Shown: positions 34,712 to 43,365, numbered from the stretch's first letter. The stretch: 64,000 nt of DNA from Streptomyces musisoli (GCF_016741855.1 NZ_JAERRH010000002.1:930001-994000), one strand, 5' to 3'. Numbers and translations: made by a program. The notes: generated from the sequence alone by a model not told the origin.

Positions 34712-34763
34712 TGTATGCGGCGGCGCAGCCGGGCCGGGCCCGGCGCGTCCGGCCGGACGAGTC

Positions 34764-37049
34764 CTACGGCAGCCAGTCCGCGAAGACCTCCGGCAGGCGG
34801 TTCAGGTCCTCGGCCGTGACCGTCACGAGACGCAGGCCGTGGTGGCGGGCCAGCTCCCGCTTGCGTGCCACCTTCGCCGCGTACGCCTCCTGCGTCATCA
34901 GCCCCAGGGCCTCGACGAACGTGCCGTCCGCCAGCCGCCAGTCCGCCCGCAGGCCCGTCGTGTTGAGTTCCGGGTGGCGCGGATAGGCGGGCTCCGGCTC
35001 GTGGGCCACGCCCCAGTGGTGGAGGAAGTCGTCCACGTGCCGCTCGAACAGGGAGCGGCACAGGTGCCCGTCCGTGGCCTTCGTCGCCGTACCCATCGAC
35101 GTCCGCACCCCGTCCGTGAGCAGTTCCGCGTACCCCAGCCACTCCGTCCAGGTGCGGGCCGGGCGCACCGGGCGGTGGCTCAGCAGCGCGGAGCCGGGCC
35201 GCGGCACCAGGAAGCGGCACAGCAGCGCCTCGTCGACCAGGCCGGGATCCCCGAACGGCACACAGACGCGGTCCAGTTGGGCGAGCGACGGCGGCCCGGA
35301 GAACTCGATCTCCGCGAGCCTGCGCAGCGCGTAGACCATCGCCTCCGTCCACGGGCCGTCGTTGCCGGTGTCCCGCAGTACCCCGGCCCGCGCGAGGGTG
35401 CAGCAGCCGTGGCAGTAGAAGAGCCCCGGGCGTGCCGACTGCGCGGGGCGTCCACAGAGCCGGCACGGCCCGCGTTCCACCAGGTTCACGGGGGCCGCGA
35501 AGAGCCCCTCCAGGGCACGCCGGTAGTACGGGTTGTCCGCCGCGTCGTCGACGAGCCGCGGCAGCAGGCTCCCGGTGCTCGCGGCCGGCGACCGCCCGCC
35601 GTCGGGCTTCGCGGCGAGCCAGCGGCGGTGGGGCTCCGGGATCAGCCGCTGCACGGCGGCCGTCACCCGGCTGGAGCGGCTGACCGGGCTGATCTCGGCC
35701 GGCGCGACCGCGGCCCGGAGGTTGTGCCACTCCACCTCCTCGCGCGGCGCGCCCCGAGTCACGAGCAGCGGCCGCACTCCGTGCCGCCGCAGCAGCACCG
35801 TCAACGGTTCGGCGAACGCCGCGGCGTACACGGTCAGCGTGCCCGAGTCCGGGTCGAACCAGCCGGCTTCGGCAAGGACCTTGCGCGCCACCCCGGGCTT
35901 CGAGAGCCGGATCGACCACGTGTCGCCGCCCACGACGACCATCGCGTCCGGGAAGTCGCCGAGCGCCGTCAGGTCCTCGGGCGCGTCCGCCTCCACCCCG
36001 TGCGCGCGCAGCGCGTCGAGCGCCTCGGCGCGGACCCGCTCGTCCACGAGGGTGAGCGGACCGTGCGGATGGTGGTACTGCCCGACCTCCACGCCGGACT
36101 CGTCCAGCACCAGGATCCGGGTGTGCTGGAAGACGGACCGGGTGACGGCACGCAGGTCGCGGAAACCGTGCGCCGAGTTCCGGTACGTCTCCCAGGCGCC
36201 CAGGAGCGGCCGTGCCTCGGCGTCCCGGCGCTGCCGCGCGCGGTCCCGCTCGGTCTCCCGGCCCCAGCCGCCGCCGGCGGCGCGATGGCTCAGGCCGGTC
36301 CGCAGCCGGACGGCGAACCGCTCGGCCAGCGCCCGGCGCAGGCCCCGCTCGACACCGTCCGGAGCCGGCTCCGGCTCCGGGTTCCGCTGGGCTTCCCGCT
36401 GGTGCTCGGCCAGGTAGGCGTCGACGAGGGCTCGCACGGTCTGCCGCTCGGGCAGCAGCACCCGTACGGAGCCGATGGCGTATCCGAACGCCTTCTGCTT
36501 CGCCCAGGACACCAGCTCGTCGCGGCTGGGCTCCCAATCCGCGCCGGCCTCGGCAGCGTCGTACTCGTCGGCCTCGTCATCACCGTATTCCTCGTACTCG
36601 TCGTACTCGTCGTGGAAGCGGCTGTCGGATTCGAGGTCGTACAGCTCGATCCACCCGTGACAGCCGACGGGGGTCCCGGTCTCCTCGGTGAGTCTGCGGA
36701 TGCTCTCGCTCGTGACGTGCAGCGCACTGCTGTAGAGGTAGCCCATGTGCCGGTCGAGAACGGAACCGCCGTGTCCCGGCAGGGCGGCGACCGAGACGGC
36801 ACGCGTGTCGTAGTCGTTGTCGGGCCGGGGGACGAGACCGACGCGCACGGGTATGACGGCATCGCACTGCGCCTTGGAGGGCGCCGGCCTGACGGCCTCC
36901 TTCCGCAGCCGGCTCAGGAGGTACGAGCGCAGCGCGGGGACGGAGTCGTCGAAGACCGCGAACGATGAGGCGAAGTCCTTCGCCGGGTCGCCCGGGAGCA
37001 TGAGCAGGCCGACGTCGGAGGCGTAGCGGATGGTGTCTCGGCGCGACAT
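34764..37049 (-). CDS. HIRAN-like, zinc-finger and nuclease-like multidomain protein
   Basis: A 761-residue soluble protein I cannot match to a named family. Around residues 60-120 a HIRAN-like segment is seen (PRPDNDYDTRAVSVAAL then HMGYLYSSAL, like N-x-Y-D-x-x-A-V...G-Y). An acidic linker (YDEYEEYGDDEADEYD) follows. Near residues 530-555 is a four-cysteine cluster, CRLCGRPAQSARPGLFYCHG plus CC. The last 95 residues resemble a PD-(D/E)xK nuclease (SLFERHVDDFLHHWGV, RADWRLADGTFVEALG, later a KVARKREL helix) of the type with E-x-x-G in place of E-x-K. HIRAN plus nuclease suggests DNA damage recognition or defence; this is inference. It probably has a leaderless message (see promoter). Confidence 0.8.
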   Translation of the reverse strand: MSRRDTIRYASDVGLLMLPGDPAKDFASSFAVFDDSVPALRSYLLSRLRKEAVRPAPSKAQCDAVIPVRVGLVPRPDNDYDTRAVSVAALPGHGGSVLDRHMGYLYSSALHVTSESIRRLTEETGTPVGCHGWIELYDLESDSRFHDEYDEYEEYGDDEADEYDAAEAGADWEPSRDELVSWAKQKAFGYAIGSVRVLLPERQTVRALVDAYLAEHQREAQRNPEPEPAPDGVERGLRRALAERFAVRLRTGLSHRAAGGGWGRETERDRARQRRDAEARPLLGAWETYRNSAHGFRDLRAVTRSVFQHTRILVLDESGVEVGQYHHPHGPLTLVDERVRAEALDALRAHGVEADAPEDLTALGDFPDAMVVVGGDTWSIRLSKPGVARKVLAEAGWFDPDSGTLTVYAAAFAEPLTVLLRRHGVRPLLVTRGAPREEVEWHNLRAAVAPAEISPVSRSSRVTAAVQRLIPEPHRRWLAAKPDGGRSPAASTGSLLPRLVDDAADNPYYRRALEGLFAAPVNLVERGPCRLCGRPAQSARPGLFYCHGCCTLARAGVLRDTGNDGPWTEAMVYALRRLAEIEFSGPPSLAQLDRVCVPFGDPGLVDEALLCRFLVPRPGSALLSHRPVRPARTWTEWLGYAELLTDGVRTSMGTATKATDGHLCRSLFERHVDDFLHHWGVAHEPEPAYPRHPELNTTGLRADWRLADGTFVEALGLMTQEAYAAKVARKRELARHHGLRLVTVTAEDLNRLPEVFADWLP

Positions 37050-37055
37050 GCGCGG

Positions 37056-37079
37056 ATTATGTCAAAGGCATATGCATAT
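37056..37079 (-). promoter_or_regulatory. Promoter of a leaderless message, with palindrome
   Basis: On the minus strand CATAAT (37061-37056) lies six bases before the ATG of the 761-residue protein gene, placing the transcription start at or near the A of ATG; no ribosome site is present. ATATGCATAT (37070-37079) is a perfect 10-bp palindrome just upstream, in the spacer/-35 area, a possible operator. Confidence 0.55.
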
Positions 37080-37189
37080 CCGGTGATCGGGTCGGGTGGA
37101 GAGACCTGGTCGGCTCGTGGCGAGGCGTCCGCGGTCGTACGGTGGAAGAAGCCGGAGGCGCGCCCCGCATCACCCGCGGTGGTGTCGGC

Positions 37190-37449
37190 CCCGCCACAGG
37201 CCTGGGCGCCAGGGCTCGGACGGGTCCAGCGGCCCGTCCCGCAGGGAGAAGGCCGGATACCCGCCCCAGGAGGCGTCCGCGGAGAACGTCTCCGGACCCG
37301 GCTACGGCTCCTCGAAGGCCCACGTCGACGGGTGGATGGCCGGCAACCGGGGGCGCCGGTCCACCATCCTGGACTGTGAGTACAAGGAGACGGGGATCGG
37401 TGCGAAGGGTGCGTACGCCGTCCAACCGTTCGCTGTCAGGTCGGCGTAG
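37190..37449 (+). pseudogene. Remnant of a CAP/SCP-domain secreted protein
   Basis: In one plus-strand frame the sequence GSDGSSGPSRREKAGYPPQE, then ASAENVSGPGYGSSKAHVDG, WMAGNRGRRSTILDCEYKET and GIGAKGAYAVQPF matches the second half of CAP-domain proteins (A-G-Y...ENV...V-x-x-W-M-x-S-x-G-H-R-x-x-I-L...x-G-x-G). The usual GHR is altered to GNRGRR, and the first half with signal peptide is missing; upstream sequence in this frame is not protein-like. I read it as a decayed C-terminal fragment. Confidence 0.65.
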
Positions 37450-37578
37450 CCGGCCGGCCGCGCCGGCGACGAAGGAGGAGACCACACCTCGCCGAGCGCC
37501 GCTCGGCGCCGTTCCCACGCGGATGCGGCACCACCTGAGCCGTATCGGCGTGCCGATCCCGGAAAGCAGGTGCGTCCC

Positions 37579-37851
37579 ATGCGCACGACGACCCGTATCG
37601 CCGGTGTGCTCACCGGACTTACCCTCGCGCTCGGCGGCGCCGCACTCATGGCGCCCGCCGCCCACGCGGACATCGCGTCCTGCGTCAACCAGGTCGAGCG
37701 CGAGCTGCGCGGCGGTGAGGCCCCGGACTCCGTCAGGATGGCGTGCTACGTCGGTCTGACCGGCAATCACGACCAGTGCGTGTCCGACCTGGCCAGGGAC
37801 GGCGTCACGAACGCGACCGCGGTGAGCGCCTGCCGGGTCGCCCCCGAGTAG
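37579..37851 (+). CDS. Small secreted cysteine-containing protein
   Basis: A 90-residue protein beginning MRTTTRIAGVLTGLTLALGG with cleavage at APAAHA. The mature chain of about 61 residues has four cysteines (IASCVNQ, RMACYVG, HDQCVSD, SACRVAP), consistent with two disulphides in a compact helical domain (Cys spacing 17-15-15 or so). No known function; such proteins may be toxins, inhibitors or aerial-growth factors, but nothing here decides. A GTG three codons upstream is a possible alternative start. Spacing from the CAP remnant suggests an independent promoter. Confidence 0.75.
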   Translation: MRTTTRIAGVLTGLTLALGGAALMAPAAHADIASCVNQVERELRGGEAPDSVRMACYVGLTGNHDQCVSDLARDGVTNATAVSACRVAPE

Positions 37852-38076
37852 GAGGTCCGCCGACACGGCCGCCGGCCGGCCGTGGGACCGCCGCGAGGGG
37901 CGTGCCGGCGCCGGGTCCCCGCTCGGGTCACCCGGCGGGGAGTCGGTGAACAGTGGTGTCGTCGGCGTCCAGCCGTCGCCCGTTCGCGGACCGATCGGCA
38001 AGGACCACCGGTCGCCGATCGCGTCCACCGACCGGGCGACGGGGTATCCGCTGTCAGCTCCCCGTACGGGCGGTGA

Positions 38077-39120
38077 TCAGCTTCCCGTGCCGACCAGGTC
38101 ATGCGGGCTGAAGGTGCGACGGTAGGCGGCGGGGGAGACGCCGAAGGCCGTTCTCATGTGCGCCCGCAGGGAGTTCGCGGAGCCGAAGCCGGCCCGGTGC
38201 GCCACCAGGTCGATCGGCAGGTCGGTGGTCTCCAGCAACTGCTTGGCCAGTTCCAGGCGTTGCGCGGTGAGCCACTGCACCGGGGTCATGCCGACCTCGT
38301 CGCGGAACCGGCGGGTGAAGGAGCGCAGGCTCATCCGGGCGTGCTCGGCGAGCCGGGCGAGGGACAGCGGCTCGCCGAGATGCTCCAGGGCCCAGGCCCG
38401 GGTGTCGGTGGTGCTGGCGACGGTGGGTTCCGGGACCGGGCGGTCGATGTACTGGGCCTGTCCGCCGTCCCGCCAGGGCGGCACTACGCACATGCGGGCG
38501 GCCCGGTTGGCGGCGGCCGCGCCGTGGTCGCGACGGATCATGTGCAGGCACAGGTCGACACCCGCGGCCACGCCCGCGGAGGTCAGTACGTCGCCGTCGT
38601 CCACGAACAGCACCTCCTCGTCGAGCTTGACCCTGGGGTAGGCCCGGCGGAACTCCGGAGCCAGGTTCCAGTGGGTGGTGGCCGGCCGGCCGTCGAGCAG
38701 CCCGGCGGCGGCGAGCACATAGGACCCGGTGCAGATGGACACCAGCCGGGTGCCGGGACGGATGCGGGCGATGGCCGCGGTGACGTCGGCGGGCAGCGGG
38801 CCGCCGAGGCCCAGTTCGGGCATGGCGTGCGTGGGCGGGACGATCACCGTGTCCGCGGCGGCCAGGGCCTCCGGCCCGGCCGCCGGCTGCACGGTGAAGC
38901 CGGCGTCGCTGAGCACCGGGGCGCCGTCGGCGGTACAGACGGTGACTTCGTAGAGCGGGCGTCCCTCGGCGTCCTGCACGCTGCCGAAGACGCGCGAGGG
39001 GATGCCCAGCTCGAAGGGCGGGACCCCGGGCAGCGCGAGCACGGCGATCCGGTGCGGCCGGGGCACCGCATCGGCCTGGCCCCGCGCGTCGTCGTCCGTC
39101 TCCCACCGCGTTCCACTCAT
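38077..39120 (-). CDS. GlxA-family AraC-type regulator with DJ-1/PfpI-like domain
   Basis: A 347-residue regulator. The N-terminal half is a DJ-1/PfpI-like class I amidotransferase fold (HRIAVLALPGVPPFELGIPS, DTVIVPPTHAMPELG, RLVSICTGSYVLAAAGLLDG with Cys at the elbow, ATTHWN). The C-terminal half is an AraC double helix-turn-helix (LARLAEHARMSLRSFTRRFR, TPVQWLTAQRLELAKQLLE, IDLVAHRAGFGSANSLRAHM). It is divergent from the quinone oxidoreductase gene with about 130 bases between, a common pairing in which the regulator controls the oxidoreductase. The ligand is unknown. The last bases show a short imperfect duplication around the stop (38054-38090). Confidence 0.92.
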   Translation of the reverse strand: MSGTRWETDDDARGQADAVPRPHRIAVLALPGVPPFELGIPSRVFGSVQDAEGRPLYEVTVCTADGAPVLSDAGFTVQPAAGPEALAAADTVIVPPTHAMPELGLGGPLPADVTAAIARIRPGTRLVSICTGSYVLAAAGLLDGRPATTHWNLAPEFRRAYPRVKLDEEVLFVDDGDVLTSAGVAAGVDLCLHMIRRDHGAAAANRAARMCVVPPWRDGGQAQYIDRPVPEPTVASTTDTRAWALEHLGEPLSLARLAEHARMSLRSFTRRFRDEVGMTPVQWLTAQRLELAKQLLETTDLPIDLVAHRAGFGSANSLRAHMRTAFGVSPAAYRRTFSPHDLVGTGS

Positions 39121-39252
39121 GGCCCGATCCTGTCACATAGTGGCCGGACGGCCAACACCGCGGAGGGTCGGGGTGCCGGATCGTGGACCGTGTCGCGCCG
39201 GGGACCACCCGGTCCGGCGAACCGATCGAGACAGAGAGCAAGGCGGAACAGC

Positions 39253-40176
39253 ATGCGTGCGGTGGTCGTGGAGCAGTGGGGCGGACCCGAGAACCTCGTC
39301 GAGCGTGAGGTGGAGCGCCCGGAGCCGGGACTCAACGAGGTCCTGGTCCGGGTACACGCGGCCGGAGTGAACCCGGTGGACTGGAAGACCCGCGCCGGCG
39401 GGGCCCTCATCGAGTGGGGCACCGTCCCGGCGGTGGGCTGGGACGTGTCCGGCACCGTCGAGGCCGTCGGCCCCGGTGTGGGGATGTTCCGTCCCGGTGA
39501 CGAGGTCTTCGGAATGCCGCTGTTCCCGCGCCAGGCGGGCGGCTACGCCGAGTACGTGGTGGCGCCGGCCCGGCACCTCGCCCCGAAGCCGGCCGGTCTG
39601 ACGCACGTCGAGGCGGCGGCCCTGCCGCTCGCCGCGCTGACCGCCTGGCAGGCGCTGGTGGACGCGGCGGACGTGCGCCCCGGTGAGCGGGTGCTGGTGC
39701 ACGCGGCGGCCGGCGGTGTGGGCCACTTCGCCGTGCAGATCGCCAAGGCCCGCGGCGCGTACGTCATCGGCACGGCCAGCGCCGGCAAGCACGACCTGGT
39801 GCGTCAGCTGGGCGCGGACGAGGTGATCGACTACCGGGCGGTACGGTTCGAGGACGTCGTGTCCGACATCGACGTGGTGCTGGACGGGCTCGGCGGGGAG
39901 ACGGCGGAGCGGTCCCTGAAGGTGCTCCGAGCCGGCGGCCGGCTGATCACCCTGCCCGGCCCGGACGACGTCCCGGCCGCCCCGGAAGGGGTGCGAGCGG
40001 TGTGGGTCCTGGTCGAGCCCGACCACCTGGGCCTGCGCGAGATCGCCGCCCTGGTGGAGCGTGGCGCGCTGAAGCCGGTCGTCGAGACGGTCCTGCCCCT
40101 GGCGGAGGCGGCGAGGGCGCACGAGATCGGCGAGCAGGGCCGCACCACCGGCAAGATCGTCCTGACGGTCGCCTGA
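39253..40176 (+). CDS. NADP-dependent zinc-free alcohol/quinone oxidoreductase (MDR family)
   Basis: A 307-residue medium-chain dehydrogenase/reductase. GroES-like N-terminal half (MRAVVVEQWGGPENLVEREV, AAGVNPVDWKTRAGG, GWDVSGTVEAVGPGV, PGDEVFGMPLF) and Rossmann half with VLVHAAAGGVGHFAVQIAKA, the GAGGVG-like NADPH loop, and KHDLVRQLGADEVIDYR. No catalytic or structural zinc cysteines, so it is the quinone/enoyl reductase type. ATG with GGCGGAACAGC upstream. It is followed by a strong terminator and is probably regulated by the divergent GlxA-type gene. Confidence 0.93.
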   Translation: MRAVVVEQWGGPENLVEREVERPEPGLNEVLVRVHAAGVNPVDWKTRAGGALIEWGTVPAVGWDVSGTVEAVGPGVGMFRPGDEVFGMPLFPRQAGGYAEYVVAPARHLAPKPAGLTHVEAAALPLAALTAWQALVDAADVRPGERVLVHAAAGGVGHFAVQIAKARGAYVIGTASAGKHDLVRQLGADEVIDYRAVRFEDVVSDIDVVLDGLGGETAERSLKVLRAGGRLITLPGPDDVPAAPEGVRAVWVLVEPDHLGLREIAALVERGALKPVVETVLPLAEAARAHEIGEQGRTTGKIVLTVA

Positions 40177-40208
40177 CCGCGGCGCAGTCGGCGGGGGCGT
40201 GGAATGGA

Positions 40209-40236
40209 CAGCCCCGGCGGATCCCCGCCGGGGCTG
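40209..40236 (+). terminator. Perfect hairpin terminator
   Basis: CAGCCCCGGCGG (40209-40220) pairs with CCGCCGGGGCTG (40225-40236) around ATCC, 33 bases after the stop of the oxidoreductase gene. Confidence 0.9.
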
Positions 40237-40302
40237 CCACCCGCGGCGCGGGGGATGGGGCTGCCACCCGCGGCGTGGGGATGGGGCTGCCACCCGCAGC
40301 GG
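40231..40302. repeat. Three 26-27 bp tandem units adjoining the terminator
   Basis: GGGCTGCCACCCGCGGCG plus GGGGATG recurs at 40231-40257, 40258-40283 and (truncated) 40284-40302. The first unit starts inside the right arm of the terminator. Confidence 0.85.
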
Positions 40303-40399
40303 AAGGACTCCTCCCTCCCGGGTTCCCTCCTCTCCTCTCCTCCCGCACGGCTGCCGGGCAGTTGATCGATGATCGGTGGCCGGTGGCCGGTGGCCGGTG

Positions 40400-40428
40400 G
40401 TGGACTCTCCCACCGTGGGAGAGTCCAC
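40400..40428 (+). promoter_or_regulatory. MerR-type promoter/operator
   Basis: GTGGACTCTCCCAC and GTGGGAGAGTCCAC form a perfect 14-bp inverted repeat around one C. TGGACT (40401-40406) and CACGAT (40426-40431) can serve as -35 and -10 with a 19-bp spacer, the abnormal spacing that MerR proteins correct by twisting DNA. Transcription would start at about 40438, exactly at the GTG of the MerR gene, so the message is probably leaderless. Confidence 0.85.
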
Positions 40429-40437
40429 GATGGTGGC

Positions 40438-41244
40438 GTGCGAGACGAACTCCTCACCATCGGGCGCTTCGCCCGCCTGTGCCGGCTCAGCGTCAAGCAG
40501 CTACGGCACTACGACGAGACGGGGCTGCTGGCTCCGGTCCGCGTGGACGGCGTATCCGGGTACCGCTACTACGCACCGGAACAGGCCGGTGATGCCCTGA
40601 CCATCGCCCTGCTCCGAGAGATGGACGTCCCCCTGGCGGTGATCGCCCAGGCGCTGGGCGCCGAGCCCGAGTCCAGGGCGCGGATCCTGCGCGCCGAACG
40701 GGACCGGCTGGCCGAACGGATCAGCCGGGACCAGGCGCGGTTGGAGATGCTGGAGCGGCTGGCGGAGGCCGGTCTGCCCGGCCACGAGGTGGTGATGGGC
40801 GGAGAGCCGGAGCGACGACTCGCCGTGGTGCGGACGGTCTGCACCCCCGCGGAGATCGGGCAGAAGGTCGAGCAGTGTGTGGGCCGGCTGTTGCCGGCGC
40901 TCGGCAGGGCAGGAATCGCATGGGAGCCGCCCCTGTGGGCGCTGTACCCGCTGGATCTCGAAGAGCGGACGCGGATCGCCGTCGGAGTGCAGACGTCGCA
41001 CGGGGAAGGGGTGCCCGGTCTGGAGTTCGAGACGCTGCCCGCGGGTCCGGTCGCCGAGACGACGCACATCGGGCCGTATGCCCAACTTCCCTTGGCCTAC
41101 CACGCCCTCTTCGCTGCCGTCCACGAACGCGGACTGCGCCCGCGAGCGCCCGTACGCGAGGTCTACCTGGTCGGGCCGACAGCGGCGCCACGGGAAGCAC
41201 TGAAGACCCGGCTCCTTCTCCCCGTCCAGGAAAGGACAGCATGA
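40438..41244 (+). CDS. MerR-family regulator with GyrI-like effector domain
   Basis: 268 residues. The N-terminal MerR helix-turn-helix is complete (LLTIGRFARLCRLSVKQLRH, YDETGLLAPVRVDGVSGYRY then YAPEQ), followed by a coiled dimerisation helix (RAERDRLAERISRDQARLEM). The C-terminal domain is of the GyrI/BmrR effector type (PAGPVAETTHIGPYAQLP, REVYLVGP), which binds hydrophobic or cationic drugs. GTG at 40438 lacks a ribosome site and sits at the predicted transcription start. Its stop overlaps the next ATG by 4 nt (ATGA), so it leads an operon with the BtrH-like gene. It is probably autoregulated through the 40400 palindrome. Confidence 0.93.
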   Translation: MRDELLTIGRFARLCRLSVKQLRHYDETGLLAPVRVDGVSGYRYYAPEQAGDALTIALLREMDVPLAVIAQALGAEPESRARILRAERDRLAERISRDQARLEMLERLAEAGLPGHEVVMGGEPERRLAVVRTVCTPAEIGQKVEQCVGRLLPALGRAGIAWEPPLWALYPLDLEERTRIAVGVQTSHGEGVPGLEFETLPAGPVAETTHIGPYAQLPLAYHALFAAVHERGLRPRAPVREVYLVGPTAAPREALKTRLLLPVQERTA

Positions 41245-42242
41245 GCACGATGATCGACGTCGACGCCCGCGGTACGCAGCACTGCGAGACGACGGCTCTG
41301 GGCGTGCTGCTGCGGCACCAGGGAATCGCGCTGTCGGAGCCCATGCTCTTCGGCCTCGGCTCCGGTCTGTCCTTCATCTACTGGGACGGCAAGAACCTGG
41401 GTTTCCCCTTCCTCGGGGGCCGGGTCAAGCCGTTCGACCTCACGAGAAACCTGGCCGCCGGACTCGGACTGGAACTCCGGGTCCAGGAGACCGCCTCGCC
41501 ACGCAGGGCATGGCAGAACGTGACGGCCCGCATCGACGCCGGCCACCCCGTGGGATTACAGCTGGACAGTCATCACCTGGAGTACTTCGGGTCGAAGGCG
41601 CACTTCGGCGGTCACGTCGTCGCCATGTACGGCTACGACGACCGCGACGCCTACCTGGTGGACACCGACCAGCAAGGCGGAGCGGTGACCACCAGCCTGA
41701 CCAGCCTCGCCCGGGCCAGGGCCGCGCGCGGCCCGATGACCGCCAAGCACCGCTCCTTCACCCTCACCGTTCCGCCGAAGCCGTGCTCCCCGCAGGACCG
41801 GATCGTTCCCGCCATCACCGCGTGCGCCGACGCCTTCCTCAACCCGCCCATCGCCAACCTCGGTCATCGCGGCATCGAGAAGGCCGGCAAGCTGGTCCGC
41901 ACATGGCTCCAGCGGACCGACAACCCGGAGCGGGACCTGCCCCAGGCCGCCCTCCTGATGGAGGAGGCCGGCACCGGCGGCGCCCTCTTCCGCAACCTCT
42001 ACCGTGACTTCCTCGCCGAATGCGCCGGACGAATCGACAGCAGCCACCTGCGCACCGGCCACGGGCTGTACGCCGAGGCGGCCACCTTGTGGACGGAAGT
42101 CGCGGCACTGATCACGAAGGCCGCTGCGGCAGGCGATGCGCGGTGCCTCGCACAGGCAGGCACCGTCCTCGGCGATCTCGCCCGGATGGAGCGCGAGGCC
42201 ATGCAGGCACTGATCCGCCTGGGGAGACGAGCGCCGAAGTGA
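41241..42242 (+). CDS. BtrH N-terminal domain / DUF4872 protein
   Basis: A 333-residue protein like BtrH, which in butirosin biosynthesis transfers an acyl chain from a carrier protein to an aminoglycoside. The N-terminal domain has a papain-like arrangement: Cys in GTQHCETTALGVLLRHQG, a GLGSGLSFIYW loop, His in FGGHVVAMYGYDDRD and an acidic residue in YLVDTD. The C-terminal helical half matches the DUF4872 layout (GHRGIEKAGKLVRTW, MEEAGTGGALFRNLYRDFLA). Whether it is a transferase or peptidase here is unknown. Codon 106 (41556-41558) is TTA, implying bldA control and a link to differentiation or secondary metabolism. The ATG overlaps the MerR stop. Confidence 0.85.
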   Translation: MSTMIDVDARGTQHCETTALGVLLRHQGIALSEPMLFGLGSGLSFIYWDGKNLGFPFLGGRVKPFDLTRNLAAGLGLELRVQETASPRRAWQNVTARIDAGHPVGLQLDSHHLEYFGSKAHFGGHVVAMYGYDDRDAYLVDTDQQGGAVTTSLTSLARARAARGPMTAKHRSFTLTVPPKPCSPQDRIVPAITACADAFLNPPIANLGHRGIEKAGKLVRTWLQRTDNPERDLPQAALLMEEAGTGGALFRNLYRDFLAECAGRIDSSHLRTGHGLYAEAATLWTEVAALITKAAAAGDARCLAQAGTVLGDLARMEREAMQALIRLGRRAPK

Positions 42243-42395
42243 CGGCCGGCCAGGGAGCCGCACGGCCCCTGCTGCGACGCTGCGACTCGTCGGCTGGCAC
42301 GGGCGCGGACGGCGCCGAAGTGGTCGATGCCCGACGTCACTGGGACAATCGGCCACTGAGGCAATCGGCCTGTCCGGCGATCGAGGAGGAAGCCC

Positions 42396-43265
42396 GTGTG
42401 TCGCCTGTTCGGCCTCAGCAGCGCACCGAACCGCACCCACGCCACCTTCTGGCTGCTCGACGCACCCGACAGCCTCAGTCGGCAGAGCCATCACGACCCC
42501 GACGGTACGGGCCTGGGGTACTTCGCCGCTGACGGCACCCCTCACATCGACAAGGCCCCCATCGCCGCCTACCAGGACCGTGCTTTCGCCGAGGACGCCC
42601 GGCAGGTGCAGTCCGCCACGTTCCTGGCCCACGTGCGTTTCGCCTCCACGGGCGGCCTGGACCCCCGCAACACCCATCCCTTCGAGCAAGACGGACGGCT
42701 GTTCGCCCACAACGGGGTCATCGAGGGCCTGGAGCAGCTCGACGACCACCTGGGCGACGACCGGTCCCTGGTCGCGGGCGACACCGACTCCGAGCGGTTC
42801 TTCGCCCTGATCACGCGGGAGACACGCAAGTACGGTGGCGACGTCACCGCCGGGATCGAGCACGCCGCTCACTGGATCGCCCGGAACCTGCCCGTCTACG
42901 CCCTCAACCTGATCCTGATCACCACCGACGAGCTGTGGGCGTTGCGCTATCCGGAGACCCATGAGCTGTACGTGCTCGAGCGTCCGGCGGGCGGCCAGCA
43001 CGGGGACCGCCATCTGGATCACAGTGGCAGCCACGGCCGCATGCGCGTCCACTCCGCCCATCTGGCCGAGCACCCCGCCGTCGTCGTCGCCAGCGAAAGA
43101 ATGGACGACAACCCCCGATGGCGCCTGATGGAGCCCGGTGAACTCTTCCACGTCGGCCCCGACCTGCGCACCGACCGGCGAGTGATCCTGCCCTCGGCGC
43201 CGACACACCAGCTCAGCCTCGACGACCTGCGCCCCGACGCCGCCGCCTCCCAGAAAGCCGCATAG
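42396..43265 (+). CDS. Class II glutamine amidotransferase-like Ntn hydrolase (EgtC/YafJ type)
   Basis: 289 residues. After Met removal the N-terminal nucleophile is Cys2 (MCRLFGLSS). Conserved Ntn features follow: HHDPDGTGLGYF, FLAHVRFASTGGL, NTHPFEQDGRLFAHNGVIEG and DTDSERFFALI. These fit the stand-alone GATase_4 group that includes EgtC, which cleaves a gamma-glutamyl amide in ergothioneine synthesis. No ergothioneine genes are nearby. It lies 150 bases after the BtrH-like gene, same strand; the pairing of an acyltransferase-like and a gamma-glutamyl-amidase-like protein is suggestive but unproved. GTG start with GAGGAGGAAG upstream. Confidence 0.9.
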   Translation: MCRLFGLSSAPNRTHATFWLLDAPDSLSRQSHHDPDGTGLGYFAADGTPHIDKAPIAAYQDRAFAEDARQVQSATFLAHVRFASTGGLDPRNTHPFEQDGRLFAHNGVIEGLEQLDDHLGDDRSLVAGDTDSERFFALITRETRKYGGDVTAGIEHAAHWIARNLPVYALNLILITTDELWALRYPETHELYVLERPAGGQHGDRHLDHSGSHGRMRVHSAHLAEHPAVVVASERMDDNPRWRLMEPGELFHVGPDLRTDRRVILPSAPTHQLSLDDLRPDAAASQKAA

Positions 43266-43365
43266 CGCACAGCCGCACGAACCCCGGCGGGCCGCGGAGA
43301 CGGGGCGGGCGGGTTGCGACGCGGTTCGGGCGCGCGGATTCGGGCCGGCGGTGCCGGAGGCGCGG

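Noticed and set aside
40369..40437. Upstream start for the MerR gene at 40369
   Set aside because: The added codons are the GGTGGCC repeat and the operator itself; the promoter geometry places transcription at 40438.
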